Below are positions 17,586 to 26,200 of a stretch of DNA of 64,000 nucleotides, piece by piece. The notes under the pieces were generated by a model that was not told the DNA's origin, made no database searches, and saw only the letters and a program-made list of their open reading frames with translations. The stretch lies in NCBI RefSeq assembly GCF_048571125.1, contig NZ_CP182343.1:744001-808000 (forward strand), given 5' to 3'. A program made the position numbers and the translations under genes. How positions within the stretch are numbered: position 1 is the stretch's first letter; each line of letters begins with the position of its first letter. This stretch comes from Arcobacter siniprincipis (GTDB lineage: Bacteria; Campylobacterota; Campylobacteria; Campylobacterales; Arcobacteraceae).

Positions 17586-18716
17586 CTATGCATAGTAATT
17601 ACTTATAAATCCTCCACCAAGACAATAATTACCCTCATATAAAACAAGACTTTGTCCTAAAGTTACAGCTCTTTGTGGCTTGTCAAATTGTACGAGAACT
17701 TTGTCTGCATTAACTTCTGTTACAGTACAAGCTTGTTTTTGTTGACGATAACGAATTTGTGCCATCAATTTATCCCCAACTTTAGGTGGCTGTTCTAATA
17801 CCCAATGCATATGACTAGCTTCAACATTTTGGTTCATAAGTAAGGGGTGATTTGTATCTTGCACAACTACTAAGGTATTATCTTCCATATTTTTTTTTGC
17901 TGCATACCATGGATTATGGATGTGACCATCTGATTCAGTCTCTTTAATACCACCAATCCCAATGCCTTTTCTTTGACCTAAGGTATAACAAATAAGACCT
18001 TTATGTTTCCCTAGTACTTTCCCATTTTCATCTACTATATTACCTGGAATTGCTTTTAAATGTTGGGTAATAAATTCATCAAATTTTTGTTCGCCAATAA
18101 AACATATTCCTGTGCTATCTTTTTTATCACTAACTGGAAGATTGTGTTTTCTTGCTATTTCTCTAACTTCTTTTTTTGTTAAATCTCCAAGGGGAAACAT
18201 AGCATGAGATAGTTGAACACTAGATAGCGCATGTAAAAAATAACTTTGGTCTTTTGTATTATCTTTTGGAGTATCAAGTACATAGTGGTCTTTGTATTTA
18301 GCTATTTTTGCATAATGCCCAGTTGCAATCATATCAGCGCCCATTTTTTTTGCTTCATTTAAAAATACATTGAATTTAATCTCACGATTACAAAGTATAT
18401 CTGGATTTGGAGTAAGACCTTTTTTTAAACCTTCTAAAAATACATCAAATACTTTTGTTCTGTATTCTTCAACAAAGTCTTTACCAATTACCTCTATGCC
18501 AATTAATTCACCTACTTTTTTTGCATCTTCAAATTCAATACGATTAGGGCATTGGCTACCTTTGATTCCATACTCCCAATTACGCATGAATAGGCCTACT
18601 ACATCATAGCCTTGTTGTTTTAACAGTAAAGCTGTTACTGAAGAGTCAACGCCACCAGACATTCCTACAACTATTTTCTTTTTACCTGCAGGCAGGATTT
18701 CATTTTTTTCCATCAT
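17586..18716 (-). CDS. mnmA: tRNA 2-thiouridylase MnmA, copy 2 (gammaproteobacterial-type)
   Basis: 376 residues with the same fold as copy 1: PP-loop SGGVDSS (20-26), C109 in PNPDILCNREIKF and C205 in DSTGICFIGE. These motifs match E. coli MnmA almost word for word, while copy 1 reads differently at both. Both cysteines are present, so both copies look active. Having two divergent MnmA genes side by side suggests that one was acquired by transfer or that they differ in tRNA or sulfur-donor preference. Located between the folK terminator and mnmA1. Confidence 0.9.
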   Translation of the reverse strand: MMEKNEILPAGKKKIVVGMSGGVDSSVTALLLKQQGYDVVGLFMRNWEYGIKGSQCPNRIEFEDAKKVGELIGIEVIGKDFVEEYRTKVFDVFLEGLKKGLTPNPDILCNREIKFNVFLNEAKKMGADMIATGHYAKIAKYKDHYVLDTPKDNTKDQSYFLHALSSVQLSHAMFPLGDLTKKEVREIARKHNLPVSDKKDSTGICFIGEQKFDEFITQHLKAIPGNIVDENGKVLGKHKGLICYTLGQRKGIGIGGIKETESDGHIHNPWYAAKKNMEDNTLVVVQDTNHPLLMNQNVEASHMHWVLEQPPKVGDKLMAQIRYRQQKQACTVTEVNADKVLVQFDKPQRAVTLGQSLVLYEGNYCLGGGFISNYYA

Positions 18717-18731
18717 TATCTTCCTTAAAAA

Positions 18732-18751
18732 AGTTCCTTTTTAAAGGAACT
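18732..18751 (-). terminator. Intrinsic terminator after folK
   Basis: Perfect 9-bp stem AGTTCCTTT with a 2-base loop, followed on the minus strand by seven T. A second, weaker hairpin (about 18784-18809) covers the last codons of folK. Both lie between folK and mnmA2, so the two are probably separate units. Confidence 0.75.
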
Positions 18752-18782
18752 ATATATTTAATACTTCTTTTAGAAACAAACT

Positions 18783-19286
18783 CTAAAAGGAACAACGAGT
18801 TGTTCTTTTATTCATATATTTTAAAGGAATAATCACTGATTCTCTATTTGCCCAGTCTTTATGAGGAATAATAAGTTTTTCTGTATTTATTTTTTTATTA
18901 TCAAAAAATATTATATCAATATCTAAGGTTCTAGGCGCATCTTGAAAGGACCGCTTTCTTCCAAATTTTTTTTCATATCTTTGCATAATTTTTAATAAAT
19001 CATTAGCACAAAGATTTGATTTAAGTCGAATTATACCATTTAAAAAATATTTTTGCTGTAAATAACCAAAAGGAGGATTCAAAAGTAGGGGAGAAGTTTC
19101 TAATAAATCAAACCTAGAATCTTTTAATAGACACAAAAACAATTTATCAAATAGTTGTTTTGTATTTCCTATATTTCCCCCAATACCTATGGTTATTAAG
19201 TGTCTTTTATTGGAAGTATTTTTTATAAATCTAGGATAATTGGGGGTGTAAAAAAGTGTTAAATCTTTATTTATAGTTTTTTTCAT
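18783..19286 (-). CDS. folK: 6-hydroxymethyl-dihydropterin pyrophosphokinase
   Basis: 167 residues. Folate pathway enzyme transferring pyrophosphate from ATP to hydroxymethyl-dihydropterin. Seen: TIGIGGNIGNT near residue 32, the central FGRKRSFQDAPRTLDIDIIF signature (RTLDIDI with the metal-binding aspartates) and IIPHKDWANRESVIIPL. An N-terminal ~28-residue extension before the core is usual in this phylum. In C. jejuni folK also lies beside aroQ, as recalled. Confidence 0.93.
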   Translation of the reverse strand: MKKTINKDLTLFYTPNYPRFIKNTSNKRHLITIGIGGNIGNTKQLFDKLFLCLLKDSRFDLLETSPLLLNPPFGYLQQKYFLNGIIRLKSNLCANDLLKIMQRYEKKFGRKRSFQDAPRTLDIDIIFFDNKKINTEKLIIPHKDWANRESVIIPLKYMNKRTTRCSF

Positions 19287-19376
19287 AATTTCCTTAAATA
19301 ATCTTTACTAAAATACTCAAGAAATAACTAAATTATGAATAAAATAAGTTAATATAATCTTGAGCAATTTTGAAGC

Positions 19377-20399
19377 TTATAGTATTACAGCTTTTCCATT
19401 TTTCATTACAATCGTATCTTCAATTCTTACTCCAAATTCATTTGGAAGGTAAATTCCAGGTTCAATTGTAAAAACCATATTATCTTCAATAACTACATCA
19501 GATTTAGAGTTAATATATGGATGTTCATGGATATCAAGTCCTACTCCATGTCCAGTGCTGTGAATAAAATATTTTCCAAAACCAGCTTTTTCAATAACAC
19601 TTCTTGTTAAATTATCTATATCTTTAGCTTTCATTCCTACTTTTGCATTTTCTATTGCATTTAGTTGGGCTTTATAAACTAAGTCATAGATTTTTTGTTG
19701 TTTTTTTGATTTGAATTTTTGTTTTCTAGAAAAACTTAATTCACCACCAAAAGATGCAGTACAAGTTCTATCAGAACAATATCTTTTGTATTTCACTCCA
19801 GCATCAACTAAAAGTAAATCATTTTTTTGTAACTTTTTATTTGTAGGAAGAGCGTGTGGTTTTGCTGCATTTTCATTAATAGCAATAATTGGATCAAAAC
19901 TTAAGTCATATTTTCCCATATTTTTATATGCTTCTACTGCTTTAAAATGAAGCAAGGTCTCTTTTTTATTTAGACCATTTTTATTGATATATTTTGCAAG
20001 TCTTTCAAAACCATTTCTTCCAATTTTGGCAGCTTTTTTTAAAATAGCAATCTCATCATCTGTTTTAATAACTCTTTTTAGATGGGAAAAGTTTACTTGG
20101 TTTGTAAAGTTTACTTTTAAATTTTCTGTTAATTTGTTAAATTTATTATATGTAAAATCATTGCCATCAAAGATTATCTCTTTTATTTTCTCTTTTTTTA
20201 ATATCTCTTGTGCACTTTTTATTAAGTCACTACTTTCTATTACTTCTGTATTTTTAACTTTCTCTTTTGCTTCTATTGTATATCTTGCATCTGTGATAAA
20301 AAAAGATTCATTTCCCAGTTTTATAAAAATCACATTATCGCAAGAGTAGTTGCATTCATAATAAATTGCATTTTCATTTGTTAGTATATAATTGCTCAC
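19377..20399 (-). CDS. M24 family metallopeptidase (Xaa-Pro aminopeptidase type)
   Basis: 340 residues with the N-terminal creatinase-like domain (about 1-105) and the pita-bread catalytic domain. All five di-metal ligands are visible: D199 and D210 (VDAGVKYKRYCSDRT), H284 (STGHGVGLDIHEHP), E313 (TIEPGIYLP) and E327 (GVRIEDTI). Cleaves N-terminal residues before proline. Divergent from aroQ, with 63 bases between their starts, and upstream of folK on the same strand. Confidence 0.9.
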   Translation of the reverse strand: MSNYILTNENAIYYECNYSCDNVIFIKLGNESFFITDARYTIEAKEKVKNTEVIESSDLIKSAQEILKKEKIKEIIFDGNDFTYNKFNKLTENLKVNFTNQVNFSHLKRVIKTDDEIAILKKAAKIGRNGFERLAKYINKNGLNKKETLLHFKAVEAYKNMGKYDLSFDPIIAINENAAKPHALPTNKKLQKNDLLLVDAGVKYKRYCSDRTCTASFGGELSFSRKQKFKSKKQQKIYDLVYKAQLNAIENAKVGMKAKDIDNLTRSVIEKAGFGKYFIHSTGHGVGLDIHEHPYINSKSDVVIEDNMVFTIEPGIYLPNEFGVRIEDTIVMKNGKAVIL

Positions 20400-20462
20400 T
20401 TATTTAGCCTTAACTATAATTTGAATATAATCATAGCTAAATTTTACACAAGGAAAAATAAT

Positions 20463-20942
20463 ATGAAAATTGCGGTAATTCAAGGTCCAAACATAAATAT
20501 GCTAGGTGTAAGAGAACAACATATATATGGACCTATGACTTTAGACCAAATTCATCAAGGTATGAAAGATCAAGCTTCTCAAAATGGAATAGAATTAGAA
20601 TTTTTTCAATCAAACTTAGAAGGTGAAATCGTAGATAAAATTCAAGAGTGTTTAGGTGAAACTGATGGTATTATTATAAATCCAGCAGCTTATACTCATA
20701 CTTCAATTGCTATTGCTGATGCTCTATCAGCTGTAAATTTACCAACAGTTGAAGTACATATTTCAAATATATATAAAAGAGAAGAGTTTAGACAAAAGTC
20801 AATTACTGCTGCTAGTAGCACAGGTGTTATAGCTGGGTTTGGACCATTTGGTTATCACTTAGCACTTATTTCATTAGGTCAAATTATTAGTGAAGTAAAA
20901 GCTATGGAAAAAGCAAGAGCAGAACAAGCTGTTAAAGCGTAA
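20463..20942 (+). CDS. aroQ: 3-dehydroquinate dehydratase, type II
   Basis: 159 residues, the family's normal length. Shikimate pathway, dodecameric in relatives. Seen: QGPNINMLGVREQHIYG with the catalytic Tyr region, INPAAYTHTSIAI and EVHISNIYKREEFR. Start chosen at 20463, preceded by AAGGA; an upstream ATG at 20421 would add 14 unsupported residues. The next gene begins 2 bases after the stop. Confidence 0.95.
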   Translation: MKIAVIQGPNINMLGVREQHIYGPMTLDQIHQGMKDQASQNGIELEFFQSNLEGEIVDKIQECLGETDGIIINPAAYTHTSIAIADALSAVNLPTVEVHISNIYKREEFRQKSITAASSTGVIAGFGPFGYHLALISLGQIISEVKAMEKARAEQAVKA

Positions 20943-20944
20943 GC

Positions 20945-22171
20945 ATGAAAATATTAAAAGCCTCTTGGCTTATATGTGTCGATGAAAATAGCACTATCAT
21001 AAAAGATGGTGCTATTTTATTTGATGAAAAAATTAAAGATTTTGGAGAAATAGAGTCTTTAAAAGCTAAATATAAAGACTTAGAAGTAGAAGATTTAGGT
21101 GATAATACAGTTTTAATGCCAGGTCTTATTAACTCACATATTCATTTAGAATTCTCTTCAAATAGCACAAGTCTATCTTATGGAAATTTTATGTCATGGT
21201 TAAACTCTGTTATTATAAATAGAGAAGCTTTGATAGAAAAAAGTAGTACAAATCTTATAAATACAAAACTTGAAGAAATGTTAAAAGGTGGGACTACTAC
21301 AATAGGTGCTATTAGTTCTTATGGTTTTGAAATAGAAGCTTGTACAAAAACACCAATAAATACTGTTTTATTTTCTGAGGTAATTGGAAGTAAAGCAGAT
21401 ATGATTGATACACTTTTTTCTGATTTTAAAGCTAGATTAGAAAGTGTTAAAAAAAATAGTTCCGAAAATTTTATACCAGCTATTGCTATACATTCACCTT
21501 ATTCTGTACATCCTTTTTTAGTTAGAGAAGCTTTAAGACTTGCAAGAGAAGAGAATCTATGTGTTAGTGCACATTTTTTAGAATCAGTTGAAGAGTTTGA
21601 TTGGTTACATAAAGATGAAGGAAGTTTTTTAGAGTTTTTTAAAAACTTTTTAGGACAAGAAAAAAGTGCAACAAAACCTATGGAATTTTTACGACAATTT
21701 TCTGGCATAAAAAATTTATCTTTTACACATTGTGTGGAAGCTAGCAATGATGATTTAGCAAAAATTAAAGAACTAGGTGCTGTGATTAATCACTGCCCCA
21801 CCTCAAATAGAGTTTTGAATAACAAAAGACTTAAAATAGAAAGTTTAGATGGAATAGATTATTCTATTGGAACTGATGGACTTAGTTCAAATAACTCTTT
21901 ACAAATGTTTGATGAACTTAGAAATGCTCTTATGATACATACGAATTTAAATATAAATGAACTATCCGCTGATTTAATAAAAGCTGCAACATTAAATGGT
22001 GCAAAAGCTTTAGGGTTAAATAAAGGTAGAATAAAACAGGGCAGTGATGCAGATATAATTGTATGCAAACTTCCAGATGAAGTTAAAAATGAAAAAGAAC
22101 TTTGTACACAAGTTATTTTACATACAAAAGAAGTACAAGATGTCTATATAAATGGAGAAAAACATGTTTAA
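20945..22171 (+). CDS. mqnF: Aminofutalosine deaminase-family amidohydrolase (menaquinone, futalosine pathway)
   Basis: 408-residue amidohydrolase-superfamily enzyme. Metal ligands: H65 and H67 in NSHIHLEFS, a His in SAHFLES, a His in SFTHCVEAS and an Asp in SIGTDGLSSNN. The position directly after aroQ and before sppA matches the C. jejuni locus whose member was annotated as a chlorohydrolase. The H. pylori relative is reported to deaminate 6-amino-6-deoxyfutalosine. The step fits a menaquinone-using organism. Other deaminase substrates cannot be excluded. The stop overlaps sppA by 8 bases. Confidence 0.82.
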   Translation: MKILKASWLICVDENSTIIKDGAILFDEKIKDFGEIESLKAKYKDLEVEDLGDNTVLMPGLINSHIHLEFSSNSTSLSYGNFMSWLNSVIINREALIEKSSTNLINTKLEEMLKGGTTTIGAISSYGFEIEACTKTPINTVLFSEVIGSKADMIDTLFSDFKARLESVKKNSSENFIPAIAIHSPYSVHPFLVREALRLAREENLCVSAHFLESVEEFDWLHKDEGSFLEFFKNFLGQEKSATKPMEFLRQFSGIKNLSFTHCVEASNDDLAKIKELGAVINHCPTSNRVLNNKRLKIESLDGIDYSIGTDGLSSNNSLQMFDELRNALMIHTNLNINELSADLIKAATLNGAKALGLNKGRIKQGSDADIIVCKLPDEVKNEKELCTQVILHTKEVQDVYINGEKHV

Positions 22172-23051
22172 TTTTTTTAAGACGATTTTTACACCAATAA
22201 TTGCTATTTTAGATTTTATAACAAAATATTTTAAAACAATAGTATTTTTAACTATTATTTACTTTATTGTAAGTTCAAATAGTACATCGGGATTAAGTTC
22301 AGTTGAAGATAATACAAACTTACAAAAAATAGAATTAGCTGGTCCAATTTTAAATGTTGATAAAGTTTTAGATGAAATAAATAAAGCTAAAACAAATCCA
22401 AACATAAAAGGGGTTTTATTAGTAGTTAATTCTCCTGGTGGCTCAGTAGCTCCTTCTGTTGAGTTAGCTTATGCAATAAAAGAGCTAAGAGCAGTGAAAC
22501 CAGTAGTTGCTTATGCAAGTGGTGTGATGGCTAGTGGAAGTTATTATGCATCTATTTGGGCGAATAAAATTATTGCAAATCCTGGAAGTATGGTTGGATC
22601 TATTGGAGTTATATTCCAAGGTGCAAATGTTGAAGAACTAATGAATAAAATTGGTGTTTCTACTCAAACTATCAAAGCTGGAAAATATAAAGAAGCTGGT
22701 ACTTTCTCAAGAGAATGGAATGAAAATGAAAAAGAGGAATTAGAATCAGTTATATCAGATACTTATGATATGTTTATAACAGATGTTGCAAATGCTAGAA
22801 AACTAAAAAAACAAGATAATGAAAAATATGCAAATGCACATATTTTTACAGCAAGACAAGCTAAGAAAGTAGGGCTAATTGATGAGGTTGGAACTATTAG
22901 TATTGCTAAAAATGAACTTTATAAAATATCAAAAGTTAGAAATCCTATTTGGAATAAACAAGATAAATTTGATAAATTCATTGATAGAATAGTTAGTGAA
23001 ACTGTGACAAACTTTTCATTGAAGTTCAATGACGGTTTAAAAGCCTATTAA
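22164..23051 (+). CDS. sppA: Signal peptide peptidase SppA (short form)
   Basis: 295 residues, the half-size SppA form. One N-terminal transmembrane helix (about 22-38) is followed by the S49 protease domain with VNSPGGSV, the nucleophile serine S124 in VMASGSYYAS, and a lysine in the KAGKYKEAG segment as general base. Degrades released signal peptides and membrane proteins. Start at 22164 follows GGAG; a start at 22152 is less likely. Its stop lies 2 bases before repeat copy B. Confidence 0.93.
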   Translation: MFNFFKTIFTPIIAILDFITKYFKTIVFLTIIYFIVSSNSTSGLSSVEDNTNLQKIELAGPILNVDKVLDEINKAKTNPNIKGVLLVVNSPGGSVAPSVELAYAIKELRAVKPVVAYASGVMASGSYYASIWANKIIANPGSMVGSIGVIFQGANVEELMNKIGVSTQTIKAGKYKEAGTFSREWNENEKEELESVISDTYDMFITDVANARKLKKQDNEKYANAHIFTARQAKKVGLIDEVGTISIAKNELYKISKVRNPIWNKQDKFDKFIDRIVSETVTNFSLKFNDGLKAY

Positions 23052-23052
23052 A

Positions 23053-23194
23053 AAAACAAATTTAGTTCTTTAACCTGTTTCATAACTCAGCCTTAGAGAA
23101 CTAAATTTACTCAGTCACATACTCTTTGTATGCTCCTTCCTAAATTTATCTCTCTGCCTTGATTTCTTTGTAATTTAAATTCTAAATTTGTTTT
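23053..23194 (-). repeat. Palindromic dispersed element, copy B
   Basis: 142 bp bounded by perfect 13-bp inverted termini AAAACAAATTTAG (23053-23065 and 23182-23194). An inner pair GAGAACTAAATTT (23096-23108) matches 23142-23154 at 11 of 13. Read on the minus strand the core is GGAGCATACAAAGAGTATGT, then GACTGAGT. It aligns with copy A, as does the preceding CAAGGCA. The arms differ in sequence from copy A but keep pairing, as expected if the hairpin is conserved. Non-coding. It fills the space between sppA and the TIR-NACHT gene. Confidence 0.7.
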
Positions 23195-23220
23195 ATATTA
23201 TTTTGGATTAATTTTACAAT

Positions 23221-23270
23221 TTTTACATTTGTAAAATATTAAGTAAATGTTAAGTTATTCTATATATAAT
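23221..23270 (+). promoter_or_regulatory. Putative promoter and operator of the TIR-NACHT gene
   Basis: A perfect 16-base palindrome TTTTACATTTGTAAAA (23221-23236) lies upstream of an exact TATAAT (23265-23270). No good -35 box is visible, as is common in this phylum. The gene's ATG at 23291 follows GGAG at 23281. The palindrome would sit near -45 to -60, suitable for a regulator. Confidence 0.45.
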
Positions 23271-23290
23271 TCTTAATTTAGGAGTATATT

Positions 23291-26200
23291 ATGAGTAATT
23301 TAGTTAATGCATTTAAACTTTTTTTAGATACTAACGAACTTGGCGCAACAGATACAAGAAAATTGAATTCTATTTTAGAAAAACTTGATGATGAAAATAA
23401 GATTTCTAAAGAAGATGTACTTTTTGTAATAGCAAAAAGTAGTAAAGATAAAGATGGTTCATATAGAAATTTTGTATCAAGAATAATACAAGCAATTAGT
23501 TTAATAAAAGAAGAGGCAACGGAAGACATAAAAGATGTAGTTAATACCCTTAATATCGAAAAAATAAAAAGAGATAATAAGGATTATTTAAAGTTTTATG
23601 GAGAGTTTCCTCAATTACCTAATACTGTAATTTCAAATATTAACTATGCTGAAGATAAATATATTCAAGCGCTTGGAACTGATGAAAGACTAAATATTTT
23701 TATTAGTTATTCAAAAAGAGATGAAAATAAAGTAAATTTATTTCAAGAAACTTTAAAAAGTGTTGCAAAAAGTAAAGTAATTACTTGGACTATGGTTGAA
23801 TTAGTTCATGGTATTGATTTTGATAAGCAGATAAAGAATAAGCTTAACTCGTGTGACTATGGCTTTGCTATGGTGTCTGAAAACTTTTTAGATAGTGAAT
23901 ATATAAAGGAAGTTGAACTTAAAAAATTACTTGAAGATAATATACTTTTCCCAATTTTATTAGAGGGTAAATTTAGTGAATTAAGAAAAAAATATGATGA
24001 TGAAATAATTCAAAAATTGTTTGATAGTCATATATTTTATTTAGGAGATAGAGGAAGAATAGATTCTTTTAGTGACATGCATAACAATGAATCTCGTAAG
24101 CATTTTATTGATGAAGTTATTAATGCATTAGAAAAGAGAAAAGTATATGATTTGGAACAAGAAAATGTATCCAGAGAAAATCATTTGAATTATATTAATA
24201 GTAGAAAAGAGTATAACTCATTGTTATATATAAATTCGCAATGTTCTCTTCAACATATTGAAACATCTCTAGAAAAAACACTAAACGATACAAAAGGATT
24301 AGAGAGAAAAATAAATTTACAAGAAGATATGGTTGCATGGTTAAAAGAAAAAAATACACCTATATATGCATTACTTGGTGAATATGGAGTAGGAAAAACA
24401 TTTAATACAAGAATGTTTGCTTCAAAATTACAAGAATTAAGAAAAAAAAATATTATAGTACCGTATTCAATATATATTGATTTAAGAGATACGCCTACCT
24501 TTATAGAAAAAAATGGCTCAAAGCGACAAGTAACTCTAGAAGAGCTTATTTCAGAGATTTTAAGACTATCAAATAATAAAGAACTATGTGCAGAAAAAAT
24601 TGTTGAAGATAGTAAGAATGGAAAGGCAATTATAATTTTTGATGGATTGGATGAAAAGTTAGTACATTATTCTAAAGATATGAAAAATAAGTTTTTAAGA
24701 GAAATAATAAATATAATTGATGTAGATAAATTCAATACAACAAATCAAAAAATAGTAATTTCTTGTAGAACACATTATTTTGAAAGTATAAAAGAACAAA
24801 ATTCATTTTTAAGAGATAATGAAAGATTTGATTTGGGAAAGATAAATTATCGTGCAGTTGAAGTTCTTCCTTTTTCTTTAGAACAAATAAAATCCTATAT
24901 TAAGAATATATTTCCTAGTAAAGATATTCCAAAATTGATGGGTTTTATATCGAGTGATCAATATTTAGAATCAATTATTAAAAAACCGTTAATGTTAAAT
25001 AAATTATCTGCAATTTTACCTAAATTAGTAGAAGAAAAGAAAAGGAATAGAAGAATAACATCTAGATTATTTTATAGTGCATTAATTGATGATACTTTAG
25101 CTAGAGATAATGAAAAACACACAATTAGCATAAGAGATAAAAAAAGACTCTTGAAAGAGATATCTTTTATGTTTTATACAAAAGGAATACAAAGTATTGA
25201 TATTGATAAGTTAAATGATTGGCTTAATACATTTATATATGACACAAAAGTATTCAAGAAATATCAAAATAAAGATTTTGACTTATTAGAATTAGATTTG
25301 AGAAATTCTACATTATTGGTAAGATTTGGCGAAAAACAATTTGGTTTTTCACATACATCATTTTATGAATATTTTATCAGTGAATATATAATTGAACATT
25401 GGGAGAAGTTTGAGTTTTCTAATTCAATTTCTCAATTGACAAAAGAATTTGTTATTGAAGGAATTCAAGAACGAGATGACTATGATAGAAATGAATTAAT
25501 TGAAAAAATACTAATAACATTAGAAAAAGAGACAACTAAAAATAAAAGATTTGCTTTAGATATTTTTGCACAATTAGAAGTTTCTACAAAAAAAATATAC
25601 TTAGATTCTCAAGTTTTAGATTATTACAAATTTGAGAAATTTAATTGTAAAGAGTTTAAAATATTTAATTCTTCACTCTATTCTGCTGAATTTAGTGAAT
25701 TAGAAATTGAAAAATTAATAATTAAAAACTCTAATTTAAATGAATCAATGTTTGACAAATGTAATATAAAAAATATCAGTAAAGATGAGAAAAGTTTTAT
25801 GAATTATATTACTGATACAGAAAATATATTTAAAAATAATTTAGATGTTAATAATTTACATAATTTTCCAATGGATAATCAAATAAAAATAGAATCAGTT
25901 AATATCCATCCAAGTAAATTCCTTGAAGTAAAAGAGAATAAAGATAGATTATATACTGTTTCAAAAGATTGTATACAAATATTGGAAAAAGATACTTTTT
26001 ATTGTGAAAAAAGTATCTATTGTAATCAGATAAAAACAATAGATATAGATGATAACTACATATATTGTGGTTGTCATGACGGATTAAAGATTTTATCAAA
26101 AAAAGATTATAAATTAAGAAAATCTTTTTTAAAAACTACCTCAGTTCAATTAATTGCAAATTCAGAAAAAAATATATATGAGTATTCTCATGAAGGGATT

